Positions 44,031 to 52,879 are shown, numbered from the stretch's first letter. The stretch: 64,000 nucleotides of DNA from Psychrosphaera saromensis (GCF_002954545.1 NZ_MSCH01000003.1:2767991-2831990); one strand, 5' to 3'. The notes: generated by a model not told the origin, from the sequence alone. Program-made: numbers and translations.

Positions 44031-45677
44031 ATGTTAGAGATACTAAAAAAGGATTGGCGGTCAATGATCCAATCCTTTTTTAATTCATCTAACCCAATAT
44101 TCAGTCTCAGCTTACCTAATTTATTACTGTTTCTATTAGGCGGATTATTAACGCTTAGTTATAGCCCGTTTCATGTCTGGTTTATTCCATTTATCACTTT
44201 CCCTGTATTGCTTATAGCAAGTCTAAACTCGCCAAATGCAAAGCAAGCGGCTAAATATGGCTTTGTTTTTGGTCTAGGTTGGTTTAGCTTTGGCCTAAGC
44301 TGGGTGCATAATGCCATCTCTGATTTTGGCGGCCTTCCTCTGGTATTTTCATTGCTGCTTATGATTATGCTGGCTTCTTACATGGCAGTATACCCTGCGT
44401 TAGTTAGCTGGTTATTCCATAAGTCTCAGTCTAAGTTTAGCTTGTTTATTATTGCGCCTATTTGGCTTGCCGTTGAATACCTAAGATCTGTTATATTTAC
44501 TGGCTTCCCCTGGTTATCTATAGGTTACAGTCAATTAACCAGTAGTTTGTCAGGTTATGCGCCTATTGTTGGTGAATTTGGTTTACAAGTAATTGTGATG
44601 TTAATTGTTTGCTTAATACTGATTTCGTTACAATTAGCGTCGTGCAAAATAAAATCTGCTGATCCGTCATCAAAACACTCTACCTCGATAAGAAAGCCAC
44701 AAACACTTGCCCTTTCAGCCATAGTGATTATTTTTATCTCCGGCCATTTGTTAAGCAATTACCAATGGAATGAAAGTAATAACAAACATGTGGATTTAGC
44801 ATTAGTGCAAGGCAATATAACTCAAAGTATGAAATGGCAGCCTGAAAATGAAAGGCCAACCATGCTTAAGTATTATGAATTGAGCTCCCCACATTTTGAT
44901 TCTTCAGACCTTATTATTTGGCCTGAGGCGGCAGTTCCCCGCATAGAGCCGTCAGCCAATAGATTCTTAACTGACATAGATAAAAGAGCGCTAGATTCAA
45001 ATACAGCGCTAATCACTGGCATTGTTGATTATCAAAAAGTAACAACGTATGCGTTTAATAATGTTATTGCCCTAGGTAAAAAAAATGCACAAGACACAAT
45101 TGGCGATTACCAGTACTTAAACTCAAACCGATATAGTAAACATCATTTACTGCCATTTGGTGAGTTTGTCCCGTTTGAAAGCCTATTAAGAAAACTAGCG
45201 CCAATCTTTGACCTGCCCTTTTCTTCTTTCAACCGAGGCGATTATCAACAAGACAACTTAATAGCTAATGGGATCAATATAGCGCCAGCCATTTGTTTTG
45301 AAATCGCCTTTCCCAAACAAATAAATGCGAATTTAACTAACGACACTGATTTTATACTGACATTGAGTAACGACGCTTGGTTTGGCGACTCTCATGGTCC
45401 TTGGCAGCATTTAGAGATTGCCCAGATGCGAGCGCTTGAGTTTGCTATGCCTGTAGTCAGAGTCACTAACAACGGCGTTACTGCGGTAATAGACCCACAA
45501 GGGAATATCGCAGCATCACTTAAGCAAAATATTGCGGATGTATTAACTTATAAATTGCCGTTATCTGAGTCTCATTCGTTTTATAAACGTTTTGGTAATA
45601 CCACCACGTTAGTATTTATTGTTTTACTCTGTGGATTTCTTATTGTCAGCAGAAAACGAAATATATCTGCGCAATAA
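44031..45677 (+). CDS. lnt: Apolipoprotein N-acyltransferase
   Basis: Lnt completes lipoprotein maturation by N-acylating the terminal cysteine in the inner membrane. The 548 residues have six or more membrane helices (residues about 20-240) and then a nitrilase-like domain. Catalytic residues are recognisable: glutamate in IIWPEAAVP near 300, lysine in YSKHHLLPFGEF near 370 and cysteine in APAICFEIAFP near 422. It is slightly longer than the E. coli protein (512). An ATG at 44064 could be the true start. It is the last gene of the miaB-lnt run. Confidence 0.94.
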   Translation: MLEILKKDWRSMIQSFFNSSNPIFSLSLPNLLLFLLGGLLTLSYSPFHVWFIPFITFPVLLIASLNSPNAKQAAKYGFVFGLGWFSFGLSWVHNAISDFGGLPLVFSLLLMIMLASYMAVYPALVSWLFHKSQSKFSLFIIAPIWLAVEYLRSVIFTGFPWLSIGYSQLTSSLSGYAPIVGEFGLQVIVMLIVCLILISLQLASCKIKSADPSSKHSTSIRKPQTLALSAIVIIFISGHLLSNYQWNESNNKHVDLALVQGNITQSMKWQPENERPTMLKYYELSSPHFDSSDLIIWPEAAVPRIEPSANRFLTDIDKRALDSNTALITGIVDYQKVTTYAFNNVIALGKKNAQDTIGDYQYLNSNRYSKHHLLPFGEFVPFESLLRKLAPIFDLPFSSFNRGDYQQDNLIANGINIAPAICFEIAFPKQINANLTNDTDFILTLSNDAWFGDSHGPWQHLEIAQMRALEFAMPVVRVTNNGVTAVIDPQGNIAASLKQNIADVLTYKLPLSESHSFYKRFGNTTTLVFIVLLCGFLIVSRKRNISAQ

Positions 45678-45732
45678 AAGTAATCGGTGAAAGTGTTCGG
45701 TAAAGTGACACATGAGAATGTGAGATAAAAAA

Positions 45733-45763
45733 GCAAAAAAAAACCCAACTAAAAAGTTGGGCT
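45733..45763 (-). terminator. Minus-strand intrinsic terminator without an upstream protein gene
   Basis: AGCCCAACT and AGTTGGGTT pair with loop TTTT, followed by nine T on the minus strand. On the plus strand no T tract follows, so it does not serve lnt well. Confidence 0.85.
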
Positions 45764-45880
45764 AAAGGAATAACAATTACAACACTGAGCATCCTGCTCT
45801 GTTGGTCTGTATTATCCAGTAATTAGTGGTTTAAGCGATAGGGGTTCCCCCTAACTTAACTTGTATCAATTAAACCGATA
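45733..45880 (-). ncRNA. Candidate small RNA with CsrA-type hairpin
   Basis: No protein gene lies on the minus strand here, yet a complete minus-oriented terminator (AGCCCAACTTTTTAGTTGGGTTTTTTTTT, 45733-45763) is present. Just upstream, CAACA-GAGC-AGGAT-GCTC-AG-TGTTG (45780-45804) folds into a hairpin with AGGA exposed in the loop, the classic CsrA/RsmA site. A second hairpin, TAGGGG-GAA-CCCCTA, lies near 45838-45853, and TACTGGATAATAC also offers a GGA. The 5' end is uncertain, and no good promoter was identified. Inference only. Confidence 0.45.
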
Positions 45881-45915
45881 ACAAATAATAAACATGTATT
45901 TAATGGATGGCGCTT

Positions 45916-46968
45916 ATGAAGTTTTCAAAACTAGGTAGCAGTAATATTGATGTTTCTCGAGTATGTTTAGGCTCGATGACCTGGGGCTTACAAAATAGCC
46001 AACAAGAAGCCAATCAGCAAATAGATTTTGCTTTGTCAAAAGGCATTAACTTTATTGATACTGCCGAGTTATATCCAGTGCCACCATCTGGTGAAAAACA
46101 CGGTGATACAGAACGTCACATCGGTAATTGGATAAACACCAATAAGCAAAAACGTAACGATATTGTACTGGCTTCAAAAATAGCAGGCCCAGGATTACCT
46201 TATATCCGTGACGGCGGTAAGATCACTGGTGAAGCCGTGATCAAATCGGTTGATGCTTCTCTAAAGCGCTTACAAACAGATTATATCGACTTATACCAAC
46301 TGCATTGGCCAAATAGAACTTCTCCGCATTTTTCTAGACATAGCCCAAATGATATTAACTTTACTAATGTTGACCGCAAGCAAGAATCGGCAGAAATGTT
46401 AGAGATTTTACAAGCGCTTAAACTGTGTATTGATGCTGGTAAAATTCGTCACTGTGGCCTTTCTGACGATACAACTTGGGGTATAAATGAATACTTAAAA
46501 CTCAGCGATAAACATTCGTTACCTAAAATGGTTTCTATCCAAAACGAGTTTAATTTATTACATAACAAAGACTGGCCTTATTTAATTGAAAACTGTGTGC
46601 ACGAAGACATTGCGTTTTTACCTTGGTCCCCTCTTGCTGGCGGCATGTTATCTGGTAAGTATTTAAACGGGGCAAGACCAGAAGGCAGCCGTTGGACTAT
46701 TTCACAAAGAAATGGCTTATTTAGAGCAACTGAACAATCTGATCTGGCAATTAAAGAATATGAGAAAATTGCAAAACAAGCGGGTATAACAACGGCACAA
46801 CTTGCTCTTAAATGGTGTGATAACGTTGATGGGGTTACATCTACAATAATAGGTGCAACGAGTCTTGCACAGTTAGAAGAGAATATTAACGCTTTTGATT
46901 TAGTGTTATCGCCAGAAACTATTGACGCAGTGTCGAAGGTATTAAAACTATACCCAGCTCCATTTTAG
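45916..46968 (+). CDS. tas: Aldo/keto reductase, Tas-like
   Basis: This NADP(H)-dependent aldo/keto reductase has 350 residues from the ATG at 45916 (GGATGG 5 nt ahead, and the family start). It resembles E. coli Tas: KLGSSNIDVSRVCLGSMTWG at the start, FIDTAELYPVP with the catalytic Asp and Tyr near residue 46, the lysine in IVLASKIAGPG near 88, and the histidine in YQLHWPN near 130. The physiological substrate is unknown; Tas was named for suppressing tyrosine auxotrophy. Monocistronic. Confidence 0.88.
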   Translation: MKFSKLGSSNIDVSRVCLGSMTWGLQNSQQEANQQIDFALSKGINFIDTAELYPVPPSGEKHGDTERHIGNWINTNKQKRNDIVLASKIAGPGLPYIRDGGKITGEAVIKSVDASLKRLQTDYIDLYQLHWPNRTSPHFSRHSPNDINFTNVDRKQESAEMLEILQALKLCIDAGKIRHCGLSDDTTWGINEYLKLSDKHSLPKMVSIQNEFNLLHNKDWPYLIENCVHEDIAFLPWSPLAGGMLSGKYLNGARPEGSRWTISQRNGLFRATEQSDLAIKEYEKIAKQAGITTAQLALKWCDNVDGVTSTIIGATSLAQLEENINAFDLVLSPETIDAVSKVLKLYPAPF

Positions 46969-47084
46969 GCCTAGCGCTTAAATACATTAAGGTAATAATT
47001 TGAGTGCTTTTGGTTAATTACATTGTTCATCACTATGTAACTAACTGAAAGCCTTTAAACTTTGCAAGCCAACTTAAATAACCT

Positions 47085-47465
47085 CTAGTTCACATTTCCT
47101 AATGAGAGTTCATCAAACCATCTGAGTGCGTCAGCTTCGTTGTTAAAATACTTGATAAGTTGTATGTCTGAGCTTCGAACTCTAGATTCACTAATACTTC
47201 TGAACAATGGGGAGTGGCATATAATTGCTTTGGCTTTTAAGTTTTGGCTGTCGAGCCAAATATTGAACTGACGACCTTGTTCAAAACCATCTGGTGTACC
47301 GCCTTCTATCGTTGATAAGTCAACTAAGATGTAAAACGGTTGATTATTCAAACTTTCAATTATGACTCTGATCTTTTTCGTTATTGCTCTAGCAATATCG
47401 AGATTAAATGAACCAAACATGGAAAGTTTAATTACTGCGTCTTTTACATGAATATCGTATTTCAT
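47085..47465 (-). CDS. Small STAS/SpoIIAA-like protein
   Basis: This 126-residue soluble protein has an alternating strand-helix pattern (MKYDIHVKDAVIKLSMFGSF, NQPFYILVDLSTIEGGTPDG, LKAKAIICHSPLF). It resembles the SpoIIAA-like/STAS fold found in stand-alone proteins of marine bacteria. No serine phospho-site can be assigned with confidence. It lies 64 nt downstream of a small pspC-type gene and may share its transcript. The function is unknown. Confidence 0.55.
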   Translation of the reverse strand: MKYDIHVKDAVIKLSMFGSFNLDIARAITKKIRVIIESLNNQPFYILVDLSTIEGGTPDGFEQGRQFNIWLDSQNLKAKAIICHSPLFRSISESRVRSSDIQLIKYFNNEADALRWFDELSLGNVN

Positions 47466-47529
47466 TTTGTTAATTTACTTCTTACTGTCTTTTATTCTTC
47501 ACTTCAAAGGACAAATCAAATCTAGCAAA

Positions 47530-47769
47530 TTACTTTTTGGATCTGAACTCACTATCCACTTGATATTTAACTTTGGATTGAGGCATAAAAAAGGCCACTA
47601 ATACATACAAAAGAAAATTCATTATTAAACTGCCGGTAACAAGATAAAAGGTCACAAAAACCAATAACCTTATTATCCATACGTTAATAGTAAAGTAATT
47701 AGCAATTCCGTCACAAAGTCCTAACAAAACTGGATTCTGACCAATTGAAAACCGCTTTTTTCTTTCCAC
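47530..47769 (-). CDS. Stand-alone PspC-domain protein
   Basis: This 79-residue inner-membrane protein is almost entirely a PspC domain: RFSIGQNPVLLGLCDGIANY near residue 6, then the hydrophobic VWIIRLLVFVTFYLVTG and a second helix. The coiled-coil tail of the pspC at 28576-29016 is missing. It may contribute to membrane-stress sensing separately from the psp operon. Confidence 0.8.
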   Translation of the reverse strand: MERKKRFSIGQNPVLLGLCDGIANYFTINVWIIRLLVFVTFYLVTGSLIMNFLLYVLVAFFMPQSKVKYQVDSEFRSKK

Positions 47770-48098
47770 TTAACTCTCCTTGTTAAAAACTTCATTAGTA
47801 TCGTAGCATTTGCACAATACATCGGTAGTTGCTTTAGGCTCAACAGTAATAATTCTGTTTGAATAACCTTTACATTACCAAGTTAGTATTGACGCTATTT
47901 TGTACAATAACAACATCTAATTATTATTAATTTAGATATATTGGCTATAAATGCCGACATCTACATACTCTTACAAGCCATATAATCGCGCTAACCTTTG
48001 ATAACATAACCGAAGTTCAGAAAATAATCACCTATATTTTTTAGTTTCGTATTCACGTCACTATTTGGTGTTTAATTGTCCGTCATCAAGTTAAGTGA
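47770..48098. other. Intergenic region without recognisable features
   Basis: This 329-bp AT-rich gap separates the pspC-type gene and the hopJ-like gene, both minus strand. I see no gene, strong hairpin or convincing promoter pair in it. Confidence 0.4.
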
Positions 48099-48446
48099 CT
48101 AGGTTATCGCTATTAACGCTTGGGAATCAAATTGAATTCCCTGCCAACCTGTTTTTATAAAGTTTCGGATATTACCGTGATCACTTCCATCTGGGTTAAG
48201 TAATACATCACTACGATAATAATCACCAAAACACGCCAAGGTTTGTGACTCATTTAATGTATGTAACTGAGCAAAAGAAAATATCTTACAGGAACCTTCA
48301 TTTGTTCCAGCTAGATTAGTTACATCACCATTTTTAAAGTTAGCTGGTGTGTAATTATAATTAGTATCAATTACTTGCATAACGTCACTAAAATCGACAG
48401 TGCTTGGTTCGGTATTTAATTTATCAAGTAATTGATCTAAATTCAT
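48099..48446 (-). CDS. HopJ-family protein
   Basis: The 115 residues match the HopJ family: VDFSDVMQVIDTNYNYTPAN near residue 17, GTNEGSCKIFSFAQL near 48, CFGDYYRSDVLLNPDGSDHG near 73, ending in GWQGIQF. The name comes from a plant-pathogen type III effector. The family is widespread in free-living marine bacteria without type III secretion, and no secretion system is in this window. The role is unknown. It begins 8 nt after the DsbA-like gene ends, suggesting an operon of three. Confidence 0.85.
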   Translation of the reverse strand: MNLDQLLDKLNTEPSTVDFSDVMQVIDTNYNYTPANFKNGDVTNLAGTNEGSCKIFSFAQLHTLNESQTLACFGDYYRSDVLLNPDGSDHGNIRNFIKTGWQGIQFDSQALIAIT

Positions 48447-48454
48447 AGGTTACT

Positions 48455-49120
48455 CTATTCTTGCTCAGCTTGTTCTAAAGACGTAATTTGTTTGAGAATC
48501 GATGTGTAGTTCTCTGTACCTTGTGCACCAGTCACTAAATGTTTTTGGTTAAAGATCATAGCTGGTACGCCTGAAATACCTTGAGACGTCCAAAATTGCG
48601 CGATTTTATTCACTTCATCAGATACTGGTTCTGATTGTAAAATCTGCATCGCTTCATCTTTATCTAAACCAACTGATTCAACAACATCCAATAATTTTTC
48701 AGTGTCACTTACATTAACGCCATCCGTGAAATAGGCAGAAAACAATGCAAGTTTTAACTGATGCTGCACACCTTTTTGTTCAGCCCAATGTAATAATTTA
48801 TGAGCATTAAAAGTATTATAAATACGTGAATCGTCAGTAAAGTTAATGTCAAAACCTAACGGCTTAGCAATGTCGACGATACGCTCTCTTGTGCTGACAC
48901 TTTCTTCTACGCTAACACCGTATTTTTCAATAACGTGTTCTCTAAGTTCTTGCCCTTGTGGTCCCATTTGCGGGTTTAATTGGAATGGCTGCCAATGAAT
49001 GTCAGCTTCTAATCCCGAGTCCGCTAGAGCTTGTTCTAGCTGTTTAAAACCTATAATGCACCAAGGGCAAACAACATCAGATACAATATCAATGCGTAAT
49101 TGTGGTTGAGAATTTGTCAT
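48455..49120 (-). CDS. DsbA-family oxidoreductase, FrnE-like
   Basis: This cytoplasmic thioredoxin-fold protein (no signal peptide) has 221 residues. The redox motif CPWC is at 18-21 (SDVVCPWCIIG). An inserted helical domain follows (FTDGVNVSDTEKLLDVVES), with the cis-proline loop GISGVPAMIFNQKHLVTGAQ near 180. FrnE-type proteins act as disulfide isomerases or in oxidative stress defence. It ends 8 nt before the hopJ-like gene, and its start lies 1 nt after the M14 gene ends. Confidence 0.9.
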   Translation of the reverse strand: MTNSQPQLRIDIVSDVVCPWCIIGFKQLEQALADSGLEADIHWQPFQLNPQMGPQGQELREHVIEKYGVSVEESVSTRERIVDIAKPLGFDINFTDDSRIYNTFNAHKLLHWAEQKGVQHQLKLALFSAYFTDGVNVSDTEKLLDVVESVGLDKDEAMQILQSEPVSDEVNKIAQFWTSQGISGVPAMIFNQKHLVTGAQGTENYTSILKQITSLEQAEQE

Positions 49121-49121
49121 A

Positions 49122-50054
49122 TTACTTTTTCCCTACTAAATAATTTAATCCGCCAGTCACCGCTGCGACTTGAGCAATAATGCAGTTTTCAGCATCCGAC
49201 TTAGGACTGTCCGGATATACTTCTGTCGTTGATACATATTCAGCGTCAGTAAAACCAGCGCACAAGCCTAACTCTTTGGTTGGATAGTTAATCACACCAA
49301 ACTGAGCTAAGTCAGAACCAATCAGCTTGTTACTTTCATCAGCTGGTGCAATGTGTGTCACCTTGGAAACCGAATCGATAATGGCTTTTTGAAACTCAGG
49401 CTGAGGTTTTAATGAATCACCTACACCGTAAAAACCATCCGGAATATTCCAAGACTTTTGATCAATTGCATCTCTTGCTGCTAAAGCAGGTCTGAATTCA
49501 GAGTTATCTGTATCTGTGGTTTCATGTAAATCAATATGGGCTAATAGCTCTATATTCAAGCCTAATACATAGTCCATTATATTTTTTGATTCTTCAGCTG
49601 GGCCATCTTTATAAAACGAACGATTAGGGTCAACTGCATTGGGATTCCAACGATTAATCGTTTCATATCCCCAAGGGCTAATACATGGTGCCACTATAAA
49701 GTTAAAATGCTCTGAGTATTTCACCAACTCCGTTTCTACAAAACGTAATGCGCCAAACACACCACTGGTTTCGTAACCGTGTACGCCACCGGTTACTAAA
49801 ATAGTTGGTTTATCTTGTTGCCACTGTTTAGACATGAATAACCACAACTCATAAACGTCGGTATTGTAAGACAATGCACCGTAACGTTTCAGGTCGAGTA
49901 ACTCAGATAATGACTGATGAATGGATTTTATTTTAGAAACGACTTGAGATTGATATGAACGCTTTACGGTTTGGGCTTGATACCAAGCTGACTTTTCTGC
50001 ACTGCCCCAAGGCTGGCCTGGAGTTCCAATTTTATAGCTTTGTTCAGTCGTCAT
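49122..50054 (-). CDS. M14-family zinc carboxypeptidase-like protein
   Basis: The 310 residues have the M14 zinc motif TGGVHGYETSG (His and Glu) near residue 90, an arginine-rich substrate loop RWNPNAVDPNRSFYK near 142 and the third ligand in AHIDLHETTDTDNS near 172. There is no signal peptide, so it is cytoplasmic. It would trim a C-terminal residue or deacylate a small substrate. It is the first gene of an M14-DsbA-HopJ operon with 1-8 nt gaps. It is distinct from the AstE-type deacylase at 4417-5637. Confidence 0.82.
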   Translation of the reverse strand: MTTEQSYKIGTPGQPWGSAEKSAWYQAQTVKRSYQSQVVSKIKSIHQSLSELLDLKRYGALSYNTDVYELWLFMSKQWQQDKPTILVTGGVHGYETSGVFGALRFVETELVKYSEHFNFIVAPCISPWGYETINRWNPNAVDPNRSFYKDGPAEESKNIMDYVLGLNIELLAHIDLHETTDTDNSEFRPALAARDAIDQKSWNIPDGFYGVGDSLKPQPEFQKAIIDSVSKVTHIAPADESNKLIGSDLAQFGVINYPTKELGLCAGFTDAEYVSTTEVYPDSPKSDAENCIIAQVAAVTGGLNYLVGKK

Positions 50055-50136
50055 TAATGCCTCAGATATTCAAATGATAGGTAAATTGATAATTACAGAT
50101 AGCAATTAGATTGCGCATTGTAACAAAATGCAGGCA

Positions 50137-50162
50137 CAAAAAAAGCCCGGTAAACCGAGCTT
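50137..50162 (-). terminator. Terminator of the cold-shock gene
   Basis: The minus strand reads AAGCTCGGTTTACCGGGCTTTTTTT: a GC-rich stem with a T tract, about 28 nt after the stop codon. Confidence 0.88.
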
Positions 50163-50189
50163 CTTATTATTTAATTAGTTAAGAACTAA

Positions 50190-50402
50190 TTAATCAAGTA
50201 CTACTACATTAGCAGCTTGAGGACCTTTTTGTCCGTCTTCAACTTCAAATTCAACACGTTGGCCGTCTTTTAAAGTTTTGAAACCTTCAGAAGCGATTGA
50301 ACGGAAATGAACGAATACGTCTTTACCGCCTTCGTCTTGAGTTAAAAATCCGAAACCTTTCTCTTCGTTAAACCATTTAACAACGCCAGTAGTTTTTGAC
50401 AT
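50190..50402 (-). CDS. CspA-family cold-shock protein
   Basis: This 70-residue single cold-shock domain is an RNA chaperone. RNP1 is [11 protein letters not shown] near residue 15 and RNP2 is DVFVHFRSI near 30, starting [17 protein letters not shown]. It has a leader of at least 100 nt with a perfect hairpin (see 50434-50449), so post-transcriptional control is likely. Confidence 0.96.
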   Translation of the reverse strand: MSKTTGVVKWFNEEKGFGFLTQDEGGKDVFVHFRSIASEGFKTLKDGQRVEFEVEDGQKGPQAANVVVLD

Positions 50403-50433
50403 GTTTGTAACCTTATAATATAAATTTTAATTA

Positions 50434-50449
50434 CGGTGATTATTCACCG
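50434..50449 (-). promoter_or_regulatory. Stem-loop in the cold-shock gene leader
   Basis: CGGTGA, ATAA, TCACCG on the minus strand forms a perfect 6-bp stem 32 nt before the start codon. No T tract follows. It may act in temperature-dependent leader folding. Confidence 0.4.
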
Positions 50450-50725
50450 ATGGAGCCTTTTAGATTTTACTTAATTGATTAGAGCTTATGATGAAATCTA
50501 CAATCAAATAACAACGCACTGATTAAAATTTATATAACATAAAGCGGGTAACAAAATAATATAGCCTCTATAGGCAAACGCATCATAGCATAACTTTCGC
50601 CAACCACAAGTGTTTATTTTTTAACCACAAAGTCTTTCTGTTAAATTTTATTTACAGCTATTATCGCTTACGCGTTATTATACTCCGCATATAATAAGTT
50701 TAATAAAACCTTAAGAGATGAAAAA

Positions 50726-50920
50726 ATGAGTGGAAATAGCAGATCAAACATACAAATTGGACTAAAAGTTAATATTGTGCAAAAACAAGATCAACGCTCA
50801 GGCGAGTTAACTCAAGGGATTGTAGAAAAAATATTAACCAACAGCCCTAACCACCCACATGGCATAAAAGTTAGACTCGATACCGGTGAAGTTGGTCGGG
50901 TAAAAGAAATCTTAAGCTAA
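50726..50920 (+). CDS. YwbE-family small protein
   Basis: The 64 residues have an SH3-like/KOW-type pattern: SNIQIGLKVNIVQKQDQRSG, ELTQGIVEKILTNSPNHPHG, IKVRLDTGEVGRVKEIL. This is the YwbE family (DUF2196) of uncharacterised cytoplasmic proteins. The ATG is preceded by TAAGAGATG about 10 nt upstream. Monocistronic. Confidence 0.88.
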   Translation: MSGNSRSNIQIGLKVNIVQKQDQRSGELTQGIVEKILTNSPNHPHGIKVRLDTGEVGRVKEILS

Positions 50921-51115
50921 TTAATCTTAGTTATACAATGACAGTTTATAATCAATTAGCTTAAGTTCTAGAACAGCCTCCTAGAGGCTATTTACCTTTC
51001 ATATTCTGTAAGACTGGCGGTTATTGGTTGCATTTAGCCAGGCAAAACACTCGAAAATATTGGCTAGTTTTAACTGCCTAACAACGAAGTTGGGGTTGAA
51101 AAAACCGCCCCTAAA

Positions 51116-51853
51116 TTAATTTAAGCTTCGATGAAATAACTCCACCGCCATTGCATATACTCTTAGCGCTAATGCAGGATCGTATCGGTCGCCCTCGTCA
51201 CGCATAAATGCATGCTGCGCATTAAATTCATGCCATGTAAATGAATTACCCGATGCGATTAAATTCAAGTGTATCTTCATTCTGCCTTCATCCGGCACAT
51301 GTGGGTCTTGTTTACCCCAAATCATCTGTAGTTCGGCTTTTATGTCTTTAGTACGAGTAAAACTGTCATTGCCTTTTTCACAAGGTAAAGTATCCGAATG
51401 GATATCCGTCGCATATAAACAGCTAGCGGCTAAAATATTTTCATTTAACGCCGCACGATAAGCTAAATGACCGCCAATACAAACACCCATAGCCCCCATT
51501 TTACCGCTGCAATAAGACTGGCTAGCAACAAAATCAACTAACGCTTGAGTGTCACTGTCATGATGTTCTAACGGTTTTGCCCATTTATCAGCATTGCCTT
51601 TATCTTTACCTGCATCGTCATAACCGAGTACAGTACCTATTGGATTAAGTTCATGGAATACTTCTGGTACTAATACAACAAAACCATGACCGGCCATTAT
51701 TGCTGCGGTTCTTTGTATTGGTGCGGTTAATTGAAATATCTCTGAGTAAAATATAATCGCAGGATATATGCCCTGTTCTTCTGGTTTATATACCTTAGTA
51801 CGCATTAAACCAGTTGGCGTAGGAATATCATGAAGCTGACTTGTGATGATCAT
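51116..51853 (-). CDS. Dienelactone hydrolase-family protein
   Basis: This 245-residue alpha/beta hydrolase has a cysteine nucleophile in GAMGVCIGGHLAYRAAL (GxCxGG) near residue 123, an aspartate region MIWGKQDPHVPDEGR near 192 and a histidine in NAQHAFMRDEGDRYD near 222. There is no signal peptide. The true substrate is probably not dienelactone, since no aromatic ring-cleavage genes accompany it. Monocistronic. Confidence 0.88.
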   Translation of the reverse strand: MIITSQLHDIPTPTGLMRTKVYKPEEQGIYPAIIFYSEIFQLTAPIQRTAAIMAGHGFVVLVPEVFHELNPIGTVLGYDDAGKDKGNADKWAKPLEHHDSDTQALVDFVASQSYCSGKMGAMGVCIGGHLAYRAALNENILAASCLYATDIHSDTLPCEKGNDSFTRTKDIKAELQMIWGKQDPHVPDEGRMKIHLNLIASGNSFTWHEFNAQHAFMRDEGDRYDPALALRVYAMAVELFHRSLN

Positions 51854-52010
51854 ATTGTTTTCTTTATTTTGAGTTGAACCTTATGCTTAAGATAATAAAA
51901 CACTAAGCGTTATTAAACCATGACTTAAACTTAACACTTGATGCTGTTAAACTAAATTTATCATGTACTTGGTAAATTTATTTGTATAATCCTTTTTAAC
52001 AGATTTGGTA

Positions 52011-52073
52011 TTTAAGAGAGCTTAGTTTTAAAAGAACTTTATTTTAAAAGAGCTTTGTTTTATAGCCTTTACT
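52011..52073. repeat. Degenerate tandem 16-bp repeat upstream of the nuclease gene
   Basis: The units are TTTAAGAGAGCTTAGT, TTTAAAAGAACTTTAT, TTTAAAAGAGCTTTGT and the shorter TTTATAGCCTTTACT, ending 30 bp before the start codon of the nuclease. It is AT-rich and non-coding. Confidence 0.65.
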
Positions 52074-52102
52074 TTAAGAGATTAATATTTAAGAGAATAA
52101 CT

Positions 52103-52879
52103 ATGAAAAAACTTTTAATTGCTTCCGCTTTATTAGCAGCGTGTTCAGTACAACAAGTTCACGCTTGGGGACAAACGGGTCACAGGATCACAGGCGCAAT
52201 TGCCCAAATGTATTTAAGCGCTGATGCAATGGCTGCGATTAAACGGTTATTGCCAAATGAAAGCTTAGCTGAAGCATCAACATACCCAGATGAAATGCGT
52301 TCAAACCCTGACACTTTCTGGCAAAAAGAAGCTGGGGCTTACCATTACGTAACCGTACCAAAAGGCAAGCATTATCATGATGTTGACGCGCCAGACAAAG
52401 GTGATGCTTATACAGCGCTTGAGAAATTTTCAAAAATAGTTAAAGACAAAAGTGCCCCATTAAAAGAACGCCAAAAGGCATTACGCTTTATTGTGCATAT
52501 CATAGGTGATTTACACCAACCTCTGCATGCTGGTAACGGTACAGATAAAGGCGGTAATGATGTGAAGTTAGAGTTTTTCTGGAAAAAATCTAACTTACAT
52601 AGAGTGTGGGATTCAGGTTTAATCGACCAACGTCAGCTTTCTTATAGTGAGTGGACATTATGGTTAAGTGAGAAAATCTCACCAGAACAGGCTAAAGCGT
52701 GGACGACGACTGACCCATTAATTTATATCGAAGAAAGTGCCAAAATTCGTGATGGCATTTACCCAGAGGAAGAGCGTGTAAGTTGGGATTATTTATACCA
52801 AAACATGCCTACAGTTAAACAACAGTTACAAAAAGGCGGCGTACGAATCGCAGCTTATTTGAATCAGCTATTTAAGTAA
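52103..52879 (+). CDS. Secreted S1/P1-family nuclease
   Basis: This zinc-dependent nuclease acts on single-stranded nucleic acid and probably releases phosphate and nucleosides outside the cell. From ATG 52103 there are 258 residues; the longer frame from 52055 lacks support. The signal peptide ends ACSVQQVHA, leaving the mature N-terminal tryptophan (WGQTGHRITGAIAQ) that ligates zinc in this family. Other ligands are HIIGDLHQPLHAG near residue 132 and GGNDVKLEFF with NLHRVWDSGLI near 170. Monocistronic. Confidence 0.92.
   Translation: MKKLLIASALLAACSVQQVHAWGQTGHRITGAIAQMYLSADAMAAIKRLLPNESLAEASTYPDEMRSNPDTFWQKEAGAYHYVTVPKGKHYHDVDAPDKGDAYTALEKFSKIVKDKSAPLKERQKALRFIVHIIGDLHQPLHAGNGTDKGGNDVKLEFFWKKSNLHRVWDSGLIDQRQLSYSEWTLWLSEKISPEQAKAWTTTDPLIYIEESAKIRDGIYPEEERVSWDYLYQNMPTVKQQLQKGGVRIAAYLNQLFK

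Noticed and set aside
48099-48446. A type III secretion effector locus, from the HopJ similarity
   Set aside because: The family is common in bacteria without type III secretion, and no secretion or chaperone gene is nearby.
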